Assembly: GCF_000350225.1 (NCBI RefSeq)
Contig: NW_005178667.1
Coordinates: forward strand, 274,900 to 338,899
Direction of reading: 5' to 3'
Length of the DNA: 64,000 nucleotides
DNA from: Chondrus crispus
Taxonomy: Eukaryota > Rhodophyta > Florideophyceae > Gigartinales > Gigartinaceae
Numbering within the stretch: the first letter of the stretch is position 1; each line of letters opens with the position of its first letter. This document shows, piece by piece, positions 39,115-49,987 of the stretch. The notes under the pieces were generated by a model. That model ran no database searches. It was given only the letters and a program-made list of their open reading frames with translations, and was not told the origin of the DNA. The translations under genes were made by a program, and so were the position numbers.

Positions 39115-41497
39115 GCCCCAGCTCACCATATTAGACACAGGAGCTGGCTCCAATTTCGTACGTGCCGACACGCTTCCCCCCGGATGGGAGGCGCTGGCAA
39201 TTCCGGGCGAGATACCGACGATCGCTTACGCCAATGGTAGACCATTGCGTACGAGCGGACAAATCTCGTCGTGATGCGGTTAGGCGACCGCACCATGAGG
39301 TGTACATTCATCGTCTGTGAACGGTTAGCCGCCCCCGTCATTTTGGGGTGTGAGTTCAACGACAAGTTTGTCGAGGCGATTTACCCAAGACGCAAAGTGG
39401 TGGAGCAGGACGATGTTACAAAAATTCCTATCGTCCGCAAGCCGGCTGCTCGGGCCGGGAACAGTCCTCCCCTCCCGGCGGAGCAGTAGTATTCCTCGCA
39501 AGCCGGGCGAATTTCGCCCAAGCTCGAGGTCTCCGGCGCCGTCAACCTCCCGGCGGGTACCCAGACTTGGGTACACGTCACCAGTGGAAGAACTGGACTC
39601 TCGGTCCTCGAGGCAAACCTGCAGTTATATGCGAAGCACCGGATCTCCCTCACCAACGAGGTGGTGCATATGGCCCCATTGCAAAAGTTCAAGGTCCTTG
39701 TGGCCAACTTCTCGTCCGCCACCAAGCGTTTGTCGAAGAACCAAGTCGTAGGTTTCGTATCTCCACATGCCCGTGCGATGGTACGCACGACGTTGCCGTT
39801 GGACGCAGTTCTAGCCTCGGAGTTTTTCGAGGGGAGCCCTCCTGTACCGGGTGAGGGGCCCCCTCGCGTGTCAACTTCCCCGGCGGAGCCAGCCACTCCG
39901 TGGGATGCGATCCCCCTCGACCACCTACCGGCGCACGTGCGAGAGCGGATTTGAACCATGCTCGCGCCGTACGGCGCGATGTGGAACGGGGATTTGGGTG
40001 AAGTCCGAGCGACAGAGCATCGCGTCGAACTCCCCCCCGGCGCAAAGCCGTTTCGTTGTCAGCCACATCGCGCTGGTCCCCGCGCCAGTGAGGCGGAACA
40101 AGCCTCGCTGGACGAGATGTTAGCCAACGGGTGATCTTTCGGTCCAAGTCCAGTGGGCGTCCCACGTTGTGCTCATGCCCAAATCAGATGGGAGCCTCCG
40201 TTTCTGCGTCGATTATCGACAGCTGAACGCGCTGAACGTGCGGGACACGTGACCAATCCCTCGCATGGACGAGTGCCTTGATTCTCTCGGCGAAGCCAAG
40301 GTCTTTTCCACCCTCGATTGTAACTCCGGGTACAGGCAAATACCAGTCGCCGAGGAGGATCGCCCGAAAACCACGTTCACCTGTCACTCCGGTACTTATC
40401 AGTTCAACCGTATGCCGTTCGGGTTGATGAACGCCCCGGTCACTTTTCAACGTATGTTGGATATCATCCTCTCAGGCTATCGCTGGAAGATCTTTCTCAT
40501 CTACTTGGATGATATCATAATCTTCTCCAAGGATTATGACACGCACCTCAAGGAGGTGGACGTAATACTCCGTGCTCTGAAGCAGGAGGGATTAGCACTT
40601 AAGCTTAACAAGTGCAAATTTTTTCAGGATTCTGTCGAGTACCTGGGTCATATCATTCGACTGGGCGAACTCGAAGTCAACCCGAAGAATGTGAAAGCGC
40701 TCTCAGAAGAGACTCAACCACGGACCCAGACCGAGCTGCGCTCGTTCTTGGGAATGTGTAATGTCTACCGACGTTTCGTCTATCATTTCGCCAAGATAGT
40801 CGCGCCCCTTACGGCGCTTCTCCGAAAAGGAGAGCCGGATGTCCTTCCAAATCTGGATGAAGAGCAGACCACGGCCTTCAACACGCTGAAGGAGTGCTTA
40901 ATATCTTCACCAGTCTTAAAAATCCCGAGACTGGGGCGGCCATACTCGCTGGACACGGATGCGTCAGGTGCTCAGTTGGGCTTCACACTACTGCAGACCC
41001 ATGAGTATGGACACCGATACCCTGTCGGTTATTGGTCACGCACGCTCTCGTCAGCGGAACGCAACTACTCGACAACCGAGAATGAATGCCTCGCCATCGT
41101 ATGGGCGGTACAGACGCTCCGCCCATACCTGCAAAGGGAGCGGTTCACGGTCAATACCAACCACCACTCCCTGCGGTGGCTGATGAACATCGCCGATGCG
41201 AGTGGTCGACTTGCCCGGTGGCGCTTGCGTCTTACCGAATATGACTTCGACGTAACCTACGTGAAGGAAATCAAGAACTGCCTCGCCGATGCGCTGAGTC
41301 GTATCCCATCTACGGGGTGTACGACTGTCCCGATCGACGAAGAGATTCCTTGCTACTCCGTCATGAACTTCGACGATGAGCCTCAGAATCAAGAGGAGAC
41401 CTATGACACCACCGACGTCGAAATTTTCGCGGTCTGCTACGCGCTGGACTCCCCGGCCTCGATGGCCGCGATAACCGTGCGAAGACTTCTCTCGTGA
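39115..41497 (+). pseudogene. Protease, RT and RNase H of element B
   Basis: Protease begins near 39115 with 'LTILDTGAGSNFVRADTLPP' (DTGA active site) and is followed in another phase by 'ERLAAPVILGCEFNDKFVEA'. The RT start (about 40100-40260) is broken by stops. The frame 40265-41497 is intact: 'VFSTLDCNSGYRQIPVAEED', YLDDIIIF at about 40502, then RNase H 'SLDTDASGAQLGFTLLQ', 'ERNYSTTENECLAIVWAVQT' and 'NCLADALSRIPS'. After about 65 linker residues it ends at a TGA (41495-41497) at the start of the 3' LTR. Integrase should follow here and is absent. Confidence 0.85.
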
Positions 41498-42166
41498 ACA
41501 GCACACGCGGAGTGCCTCGCTATCATAAATGATATATATACCACGTTTAACAGTGTATCCAACCCCGGGTCGTGTCCGGGTGTAAGCTCCATGGATCCCT
41601 GTCGAAGTACAAGCAGTTCTACCCACGTGTACCGGTGTTATACATCACGTTTATCCGTGCCATTCCCCATGTGTACCGGTGGTCCACCACCACGTGTCAT
41701 GTTTGTCGTACCCCTTTATTTAATTTATATTGTTACTATTTTATTCTGACGTCGACTTATATATTGTCGACGTCCGACCCTAACTAAGTCCCCACGAAGC
41801 CTTGGGTCTACAACCTTAGCTTTTGGAACTGGGAGTTGTAGCGTCGCGCCTAGTATTATCGTACCGCTATACTACGCCAGCTAATCTACTTCGCTCAGTT
41901 CCAACCTATCTCTACCGCGCGCGTCTCCGGTTCCCTGCTACGGAACCGGAATGTAGTACATTCCCTACGAGCGCCAGCCTGTCCCTACCGCTCCGCCCCT
42001 CCTAGGCGTCTCCCGCACTCCCTGTTCGATTTTAATTCCCTTCTGCGCATAGCGCCCGGCCTCGTAGCGGTCCCTTACGCATGGTCTCCCAATAACCCCC
42101 CAACGCGCCCCGAACGCACGCGCTCTGCCCGAGGGAGATCCAACCTTTCCCTCTCAGTGCACGACA
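41495..42166 (+). repeat. 3' LTR of element B
   Basis: This is the partner of 35801-36488. Shared blocks include GTCGAAGTAC, CACGTGTACC, TATATA between GACGTCGAC repeats, CCACGAAGC and the end CTCAGTGCACGACA. Its first bases overlap the pol stop codon, which suggests that the deletion removing integrase also reached the LTR edge. Confidence 0.65.
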
Positions 42167-43379
42167 CCGATTCGATGTTCTGTCTCGCAGTAGTGCGATA
42201 CGAGAGATCTAATTCCAAGTTTGAGAACGTCGATGAACATCGTAATTCGTCCATACAGCGTCGTGCACGATACCACATCAAAACGCAGTGTCCAGGAGAC
42301 GAATAAAAAAGTTTGTGTCGGACTCCTCAGTCATAGGATCACATCTCGAAGATCGAGAATTGCGGAATCTACCGCGTCGTTCTTTGCATCTGTTCGAAGT
42401 AGGTACAGCAGCACTTCCGACCAGTACTTGAAACCGCTATTGACAGCGTCCATTCTTCGGGTCGCATCCAACGGCTTGCGAACCAGACCATGCAGGAAGT
42501 TTTTGACAGGGATTAACGCTTGTCAATTCACCGCGTTGGTCTCACACTCCTCCACGAACCGAGAGGGAAACCCCAACACTTAATGGGGTTATTTCCGTTA
42601 AACAGAAGTTGGGGGGCCTGGTCTGAGTCGCATGAATATGATCCTTGACTTTACGGGTTTCTAGGCCACTACGACGTTGTGACGCCTTGTCAGCCTGTAT
42701 CGGCGATAGTCGAGAGCGTCATCTAAGAGGTGCTTAGTAGGTCCAAAGCCCTTCATTCCGCGGTGCTTCTTTCCAAGTTGGCGCGTGTGTATCTCGCCTT
42801 GCGGCTTTACCTGTGGCGCTCGCCAGAATCCTCAATTGAGGCCTCAGTGTCGTCCGACAGGTCCAAGTCGTATTCGTCGTCAGAGGACGGAGGGTAGGCG
42901 TTTTAATCAAGATCAGAGCGATCCTTCTTGCTCTTGCGCCATTTTCACAAATCTAGAGATCTCCTCGATTGCTCCCCAGTGTGACGTGCGCAATCTTGAG
43001 TTCCTCCCCGCCGAGTGCTTGTCCTGCGAACTGGCGATTCATCTTGTTCCTCGAGATGGGCCCTGTCATCTCCCACTTCGAGTTGCTCCTCGACAGATTC
43101 GAGTCTTCCGACCATCCCAGCAAGTATATCGCAGGTAGCTATGGTCACGGACCCATCGATGGCGTCCCGAAATTGGAGATCCTCCAGAAAGGAGTTAGCG
43201 TGCCCGCGCAACAGGCGGATTTCAGCGTCTACGCGGTCATGAAAAGCCTCCAATACTGAGGTCTTTATGCGGCAACCGTGAGTTGCCCTCCATAAGTGTA
43301 GTAAGATGGATCCGTCTGTGTCGGTGCTTGTCTGTCGCGGAAGGGGTGTCCACAGTAGCGGTAGACTACACGCCAACAA
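42167..43379 (-). pseudogene. Minus-strand gag-like remnant
   Basis: 42945-43379 on the minus strand encodes a helical, probably coiled-coil segment ('SVLEAFHDRVDAEIRLLRGH', 'MVGRLESVEEQLEVGDDRAH'). Beyond its stop, in shifting phases, come 'DEYDLDLSDD' and 'DDALDYRRYRLTRR', which resembles 'FNAVADYRMYRLDN' before the capsid of element C. I read it as the decayed gag of a minus-strand gypsy element; nothing is recognisable below about 42600. Confidence 0.4.
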
Positions 43380-43762
43380 CCTCGCGAGATGGTGGCTATA
43401 GCGAGAACGAAACGGACGAAGGGAGATGCTACCCCTGAAGACGGGAGATGAGTCCTAATTAGGAAGTTGGGGGCTAGGTCAGAGGGGATGGGGTAGCTCG
43501 TTTAGTGGCGGGGAGGAACGCGGTTCCTCTCTAGTACGTCTTCATCTCTTCAGTCTCAGGCTACTGTACGACTATGTTACAGTAGCGATCATAACTAAGT
43601 AATAATGTAAGGGTCTCTAGGTAGACCATCCGAGTACACGGTAGCAACTGTGCCCGTGGCACCACGGGTACACCGGCATGTACACTAGGTCACGTTCGCC
43701 GTCACTCCAGTTTGCACGTGTACACTGAGCTACGTGTAGCGCCCGTCACTGAGGTTACTATA
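43380..43762. other. Non-coding flank of the solo LTR
   Basis: No gene. It contains CTACTGTA and ACGTGTA motifs like the other retroelement flanks. Confidence 0.4.
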
Positions 43763-44426
43763 TGTAGCATAAACACCACCCTAACGTAGAGGGGTGTATG
43801 CTTTAGCTCGACCGAGACCCTGGAGGAGGGTGAGAAGACGGGGAGAACACACAGCTAACGGAACAGGGAAGCGGGCCCTGGTGGCATAGCAGAGCGGGAC
43901 GGTCGGGGACGAGCGTACGCGCGGACCGATCTACGCCTCGACGCCCTGGAGCAGCGCTGGGTAACGTACCGGCGCTGACGGGCGGAGGCGGATCTAGGCT
44001 CGCTCGCGTACGCGTGTGTCCCCTACCCGCTTTGTCCCGGTTAACGGCGCGAAGACGGATCGCGCGTGTCAGTTAAGCTGGAAGACGGACCTAGGCGGTA
44101 GGTCCTGGACAAGTCCGTGCTTGTCCACCTACGCCGCCGCCGGTCTCGCTCGTATTTAATGCATACAATGCGTCTATCATAATACTACAGTACCAGTATG
44201 CTGTAGTAACTTACTGTAGCGCGGGTCGTTCCGCGCTGTAATGCTGTCATCCGTCGGGGCTGACAGCACACGTGTGAGACGCGAACTGTGCGTGCGGTGG
44301 CACGCCCCACCTACACGTGTAGGCGTGTGGTCGAGTGTCCCCCGTACACGTAGGGGTACACGTGTGTGCGTGTGTGGTTCGTATTGATCTGATCTAAATC
44401 TAATCGCAAACCGCCGCCATGCCACA
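43763..44426 (-). mobile_element. Solo LTR with TSD CTATA
   Basis: 664 bases; the inverse complement aligns along its whole length with 20643-21304. It is flanked exactly by CTATA at 43758-43762 and 44427-44431. No primer binding site adjoins it. It carries the CTGTCAGCC-type hairpin (about 44243-44268) and several CACGTGT motifs. Confidence 0.9.
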
Positions 44427-44431
44427 CTATA

Positions 44432-45456
44432 GCTACTGTAGAGGAACGGAAATGGAGTTATCAGGTCACTATGAACATACCCCTCTTCTTGGACTGCGCC
44501 ACGCCCCGGGCGCACTATCACTCGTGGCCATGTGCCCACGGGCCAGCAATACTTCACTTACTTCCGAATCGGGTGTGAGTCTTCTGTGCGTACGGTGCCA
44601 CAAAAGTAGCATCCACGTGTCCCTCGTTTCCTATAATTTTAGAAGATTTTCCGAGTTGGTCTGCCCGCATGGTGTCACCGCAGTAGCATCCACGTGTACG
44701 TGCATGCGTACAATGTTTCAAAATTTTTGTCCAAATCGGCATTTGCGCGTCCTGTGCGGTGGGCGGCAGGCGCGTGCGTTTGCGATGCCTGCGTCGCAAA
44801 ATGCGCCGAATTGTCGCCGGATGTACGCGCAGTTGCAGACCGAGGCGGTACAGTACCTTCAAGTGAGGGTTTGCACTGCCCGGTTGCAGTCTGCGCGCAT
44901 CTTAACCCTGTGCTATCTGCGTGAGGAAATTCCTTCACGCTGGAATTTTGGTGAAAAATCAGTGAATCCGGTGATTCGCCGTCCGTGCGTGAAACTCACG
45001 GGTAGCATCACCCGCCTCGCTCAAATCATCACCAACTTCGCCCAAATATTCACTGACCTCACCCAATTCCTCACCAGCCTCACCGGAGCCCTCACCCTGA
45101 ACCTGCCGAGGGATGCGTCAAACCCCTTCCCCTGTTCCCCTTCCCTGTCCCCCTCCCCTGTCCCCCTCCCCTGTCCCCCTCCCCTGTCCCCCTCCCCTGT
45201 CCCCCTCCCCTGTCTCCCTTCTCTGTTCCCCTTCACTGCCCCCTTCCCCTGTTCCCTTCCCCTCCTTCCCTCCCCTCCCCGTTTCCCTGCCCGCGCCTCT
45301 TTCGTGTCGTTGATGTGGCGTTTGCATGGCGCCTTAAGTATTGTTCTGCACAGTGGCTCCATAATAAATTCTCAATCTACTGGAGCATCCGGTTCTTCTA
45401 TATCAGACTTAATCTATTCCTCAAATGATGCTCGGTCACGGAGATATATCGTTCCA
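44432..45456. other. Region with degenerate repeats, no supported gene
   Basis: A long plus-strand frame exists but is made of repeats and an LTR edge. On the minus strand 45000-45110 reads as an acidic repetitive string ('GEAGEELGEVSEYLGEVGDD'), and 44554-44862 is a basic frame of unknown nature. I do not support a gene here. Confidence 0.35.
45121..45260. repeat. 13-base C/T minisatellite
   Basis: At least five near-perfect copies of CCCTGTCCCCCTC in tandem (about 45134-45210), with degenerate copies (tgttccccttccc) on both sides. Confidence 0.85.
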
Positions 45457-46500
45457 CTAATAGGAATCGTTTCCGATTGCCACTTTTCCCAGCATCGTGT
45501 ACAAACTGGTTGTTGCAAGTGTAGCACCACTGTCGCATTCTTGATCCCCCTTTTTCCTGAACTTGCGTCTGTAGAGCTTCACAGAAAAGCTGTGCGAACA
45601 TAAAGAACAATGGCTGTGCTTTCCTTTGACCCTTTGGTGTGCGTTGTATCCCGTCAATCTTCGAGAAACGTCTGCTGGTCGATTATACTTAGGAACCGCA
45701 TCCTACACATTCAACGGCACAGAATCGAACTGACCGCTACCAATTGAACTTACAGGACTTTGGCGTTCAGATGATATGAACTGTCGTGCAAGAAAGCGTG
45801 AAAAACCAGAAACTGTCGAACATTTTGACACATTGTGTCGCACAGCGTTGTAGCCTTTCAGATACTCTTTTGTGTATGTGTCAAAATCCTGAAGAACACG
45901 TCGCCCTTTTGTCAGAGAGAGGCGATGCAGAACCGCTGCGTTGCTCACCTGAGCACACAGTAGCCTCCCCAACACGCTAACAATTGGGTTTTTGGAAGCG
46001 TTATGGTAGGACAAATTTTTAAAGACTGACTGAATTCGTCTACATCCCCTTGATATGATTCCAGAACACCAAACTCGAAGGACGGATCATTCTGGCTGGC
46101 AGAAGTGGCCCGTGCTGTCGAACCATTGCGTGTAGGCTTGACTTAGATTGTAGAAGGATCCAAACGAATCTCAAGTCCGTCGCGTGCGTATTTGTCAGCA
46201 GCTCGCCATAATCTTTGGGGATCTGTCGCGAAAATTTTCCGTTCCATTGAAAGCATGAGTAGCGTAAGGACTCGAGGCAAAACTTATGGTTAGCGATGAG
46301 AGATTCGTGAAACTCGACAAGGACCGAATAAATAATGTTCCCAAGTCCCATCTGACTACCCATGGCGATCACCAGTAGCACGCCTGCTTTCCCGAGAACA
46401 GCGCCGTGATGCAGGCATTGCAATCTAGATTCTGTGGTGGGAACAACGTCATGAAAGACACGCAATGTGTCTTCCCAGCGACCAAACGAATTTAATCATA
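45457..46500 (-). pseudogene. piggyBac-like (DDE_Tnp_1_7) transposase remnant
   Basis: On the minus strand, 46040-46465 reads 'CLHHGAVLGKAGVLLVIAMG', 'KFSRQIPKDYGELLTN' and 'VFWNHIKGM' before a stop. 45703-46014 continues with 'MSYHNASKNPIVSVLGRLLC' and 'QVSNAAVLHRLSL'. The last part (45398-45657, two phases) has a cysteine-rich end ('HSHCSLC' and 'QWCYTCNNQFVHDAGKSG'), like the C-terminal zinc-binding tail of piggyBac transposases. The family call rests on layout ('W...IKGMDEF', then a helical region, then the CxxC tail) and is tentative. The catalytic N-terminal half is not clear. Confidence 0.45.
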
Positions 46501-46570
46501 CAATACAATCGTGCTTTTCTCGGGTTCTTTCCGCCTCCTGGATAGTTCCCAATGCAGCCATGGTGTTGAT

Positions 46571-47258
46571 TGTAGTATAACCCCCCCTTGGGGTTTTTTA
46601 GGTTAGATCAACAACGGATCTAGTGCTGTAGAGCCCGATGCTCTACAGTACTACTGCGCGTGGTCACGTGTACCCCTCGGGTACAGGACCCACGCGTGCA
46701 CGCGTGCACACGTGTATACGTGTACAGCGCGGGACGGAAGCGCGCGCACACACGTGTACTGTCAGCCCCGATTGCTGACAGTATTACAGTACGGTCCGAT
46801 CTGTGCTACAGTAGTCCACTACAGTACTTCGGTACTGTAGTGTTATAGATTGTTTTGTATATTAAATATGGAGCGGACCGGCGGCGGTGGAGGTGGACAA
46901 GCACGGACTTGTCACCCACCGACCGTCAAGGTCCGACTTCCCGGTTATTCTAAGGTAGCGCTCGCTAACTACCTCAGAGCGGCACCGAGCGCGGGTTGAG
47001 GACGCGCGCGGTACGCCCACGAGCCGGCTCCGCCTCCGCCCGTCGGTACTGGATCGTTACCCAGTACCGCGCCGGGGCGTCGAGGCGTCGAACCGCTCGC
47101 GCATACCGGCGTCCTCCCCGTTCCCGCTCTACCACGCTACCCGGGGCCGTTGCCAGGTGCCGTTAGCTGGTGTCCCGCTTCACCCCCGTCTTCCCGATCG
47201 ACAAGGGTCTCGGTCGAACTGTGCATACACCCCTATCGCTGGGGGTGTTTATGCTACA
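46571..47258 (+). repeat. 5' LTR of element C
   Basis: Related to the solo LTRs at 20643-21304 and 43763-44426 and to the scrap at 35423-35757, but a distinct subfamily. It ends GTGTTTATGCTACA. It carries a dense cluster ACACGTGTATACGTGTAC near 46709, the hairpin CTGTCAGCCCCGATTGCTGACAG at 46760-46782 and TATATTAAATA near 46856. The start at 46571 is my best estimate. Confidence 0.7.
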
Positions 47259-47259
47259 G

Positions 47260-47277
47260 TGGTCTCCCGACCTAGAA
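47260..47277 (+). other. Primer binding site of element C
   Basis: TGGTCTCCCGACCTAGAA begins two bases after the LTR. It would pair with a tRNA 3' end reading GGTCGGGAGACCA. I do not assign the tRNA. Confidence 0.7.
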
Positions 47278-47338
47278 GACCCTGGAGTCCGATCTCCGAG
47301 AAGACTTCCGCTTCCCTCCGCGAACCGATCGCGTCGAG

Positions 47339-49932
47339 ATGAGCCAAGAGTTTGAGCCCTCGATCCGCTCCGAAGCGACGGATCTGAGTCCGGCCGCTGT
47401 GCAGTCCCCATCCGCCCCGTCGGGCGACGGCGACGCAGGTCCTCGTGACCGCGAACCGTCGCTCGGATCCTCCGAGGAAAGAGCGGCGGCGATGTTCGAA
47501 CGCATAGCCGAATACATCGAGGAAGTCCGTACTTCCCTTCGGATCGATGTACCGGACCATGTATACACTCGATGTATGGCCGAACTCCGCTCCCTGCGTG
47601 AAGGGAGGTTCGATAGAGTGACACAGTCCTTAGGGAATCTCCGAGCACTGATCGACGAGTTACACTAGCGGATAGTGCTCGTCGAAGACTCCCGTTTCGG
47701 CTCGCCCGGACCGTCCGGGCAAGGTCGCCCTGACAGGACGACCTCGGTGAGGCGACCAGAGGACCGAACCTCTCCGTCGGCAGAGCAATTGGGTGCGTTC
47801 GCGCACCTCTCCGCTGAGCTCGACGCCACGCGTCGGCGTGCTCGTGACATGGAACGGACCATGGCTGCAAGGCTGCCCGGTGCCCCCTCGAGAGGGCCCG
47901 GTGATACCGTACATCCGAGCGCCGCCGCCCTCGAAGGTTGGTGTCCGACTGGTGCCGCTACCAGTCGGACGGCAGAAGGAAGCCATCCTCCGATAGACAC
48001 GAACTTCGCATCTGAGACCCAAGCTTTGCCGCCTATCACCGGAAGTAGGCGGCAAGTGGACTGCGTATCGTACGCGGGCGAACAGGACCGTGGAGGAGCC
48101 GCCCGCGGATCCGGAGAACCGATGTTCTCCGTCGATCCCCGCTGGGGCAGCTACCCGCCGGCGAGTTATGCCGAGCATATAGGTCCGGTAGGCGTCCGTA
48201 CGCTACCGGTTACCTCCTTCGGCACGCTGGGTCCCGCTGAACCCGGGCTCGAGCCGGCACATACGATGATCCAAGAGTTCAACGCCGTTGCTGACTATCG
48301 TATGTACCGCTTGGATAACACCTCGAGGCTCGTTACCTCAGGTGACGCGGGACGGATAGCGTAGTATGTCCAACGCTGTCGTGGGATCCGTCCCACGATG
48401 CGTAGCCTCGACGGTACCGACCCGATCCAGCTGCTGCCGTTCTTGAAGGATATCCGAATCACCTTCAACTCGCAACACCTGGCCGAAGGTGTTGCGGTAC
48501 GAGTCCTCGCGCACTTCCTCGAGCGCGACGCGGAGCGCCTGTATACGAATTATACGATGCGTGGCCTCCGCGCCGGCCAGCTCCATGACGACGTGAGCTG
48601 GCCGGGGCTCGTGAATCAATTCTTGAAACGCTACCTCACGGACGACGTGTTAGGTGAAGCGTACGACGCTGTCGCTACGGGGCGACAGCAATCGCATGAG
48701 ACGGAAAGCACGTTTGCTGACCGACTCGAGACTGCTGCGTTCAGATGCACGGCAGTTTTCTCTGAACAGTCCTTCGCGCACTACTTCGTGCAGGGACTTG
48801 CACCGGCAACCCGTGACGCAGTATCCGAAACTATGAAAAGGCTGCCAGGCAGTCAGAAGACCGATCTTCCGACCATCCGCCGTATCGCCACGGCGGAAGG
48901 TACAACGTACCGCGCTCGGCGCGATTTACCTCTGCCGGATTCGAAACCGGCAGGGAGGGCTGGCAGGACTACGAAGTCCGCCACAACAACTTCGCCCGCC
49001 TCTACCCTCCATGTCGGGGGGATGAGTGGCAGGCCGACCCTGTCCTCATTACGCAAGGAGCAGGGCTCATGGGGGCACGAACCCCCTCACCGATGTCAAC
49101 CGGAACGACATCGAGTTACGCGACCGCCTTCGCGGCCACTCCAAGAGTGGCAAGGGGTACGGACCCCCGGGTCGCAGAGCTCGACATATCGAACCAAGAT
49201 GCAGGAGGCGAAGCGCCTCGCGTGCCCCTCCTCACCGATGAGGAGGCGCGGCACGCGGCGACCTTCGCCTCAACGGACGGCAGCGCGTACGTGCGCTGGC
49301 TATGCCGTACGTCCGGGCATGCCATGTACGCGTGCCCGTTTCTGTCGCCGGAACAACGAATGTTCACGGCGTACAGGAACTACTGCTACCAGATGGAGAC
49401 GCGCCCCGGTGCGCGCAATCTCCTCCAGCAAGCGGGGGGCGAGGGCCGTCCCCCGCGTCAAGGTTTCCCGAACCGATCGGGTGGGGGCGCACGCTTCGCC
49501 CTCCGGGGAGGCGGGTACCGTCGTAACGAAGTCGATCATCGGGATCGACCCGCCTACCGGCAGGCGGACACAAGGTACCCCCGACAAGGAGAAAGAGGGG
49601 ACCGAGACCGTTCTCGGTTACCCCAACAGGTGCAAAATGCGATAATGTACCTGCAAGATTGGGAAGAGGATACGTACCCTCTACCCACGGAGGGTCACGA
49701 AGGCGAGCCGACTCGCTTCGTCATATTCTGCCACGACCGGACGCCGCAGGTCAAGGCCCGGAAGTACCCGAGTACTTCGCCAAGGCCGCCGAGCCGCAGT
49801 GGGGGAATCGTCCCGACCCACACGGCCGGCTACCCGAAGAAGACCTCGTCGTCGATAGCCAGGAGGTTAGCTCCGGTAGCACGGGTAGTTCGAAAAAAGG
49901 GTAAAGACGGTTACGTACACGCGGTCGCGTGA
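47339..49932 (+). pseudogene. Gag of element C
   Basis: It starts at the ATG MSQEFEPSIR, 80 bases after the LTR. The same phase runs to about 49050 with TAG stops at 47666 and 48362. The capsid region includes 'DPIQLLPFLKDIRITFNSQH', 'RVLAHFLERDAERLYTNYTM' and 'ESTFADRLETAAFRCTAVFS'. Near 49060 the phase changes, and 49069-49932 carries a defective zinc knuckle ('WLCRTSGHAMYAC', lacking the first Cys) and an Arg/Gly-rich tail. Gag assembles the particle that carries the RNA; this copy cannot make it uninterrupted. Confidence 0.75.
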
Positions 49933-49987
49933 GCCGTCTTTTCCCCACGAACTAGACCCGACCCCGCGTGCTCGCCAAGGACACGGG

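Larger units (their letters stand above)
35801..42166 (+). mobile_element. Ty3/gypsy element B, integrase-deleted
   Basis: LTR-like repeats at about 35801-36488 and 41495-42166 (both ending GTGCACGACA) enclose a decayed gag, protease, reverse transcriptase and RNase H. The coding sequence runs directly into the 3' LTR: no integrase and no polypurine tract are present. The LTRs are clearly diverged with several indels, so the copy is older than element A. No target duplication was found. Confidence 0.75.

Noticed and set aside
44419-45603. 394-codon plus-strand open frame
   Set aside because: It starts in an LTR edge and runs through a C/T minisatellite and the antisense of a transposase remnant; composition is repeat-driven and no domain is seen.
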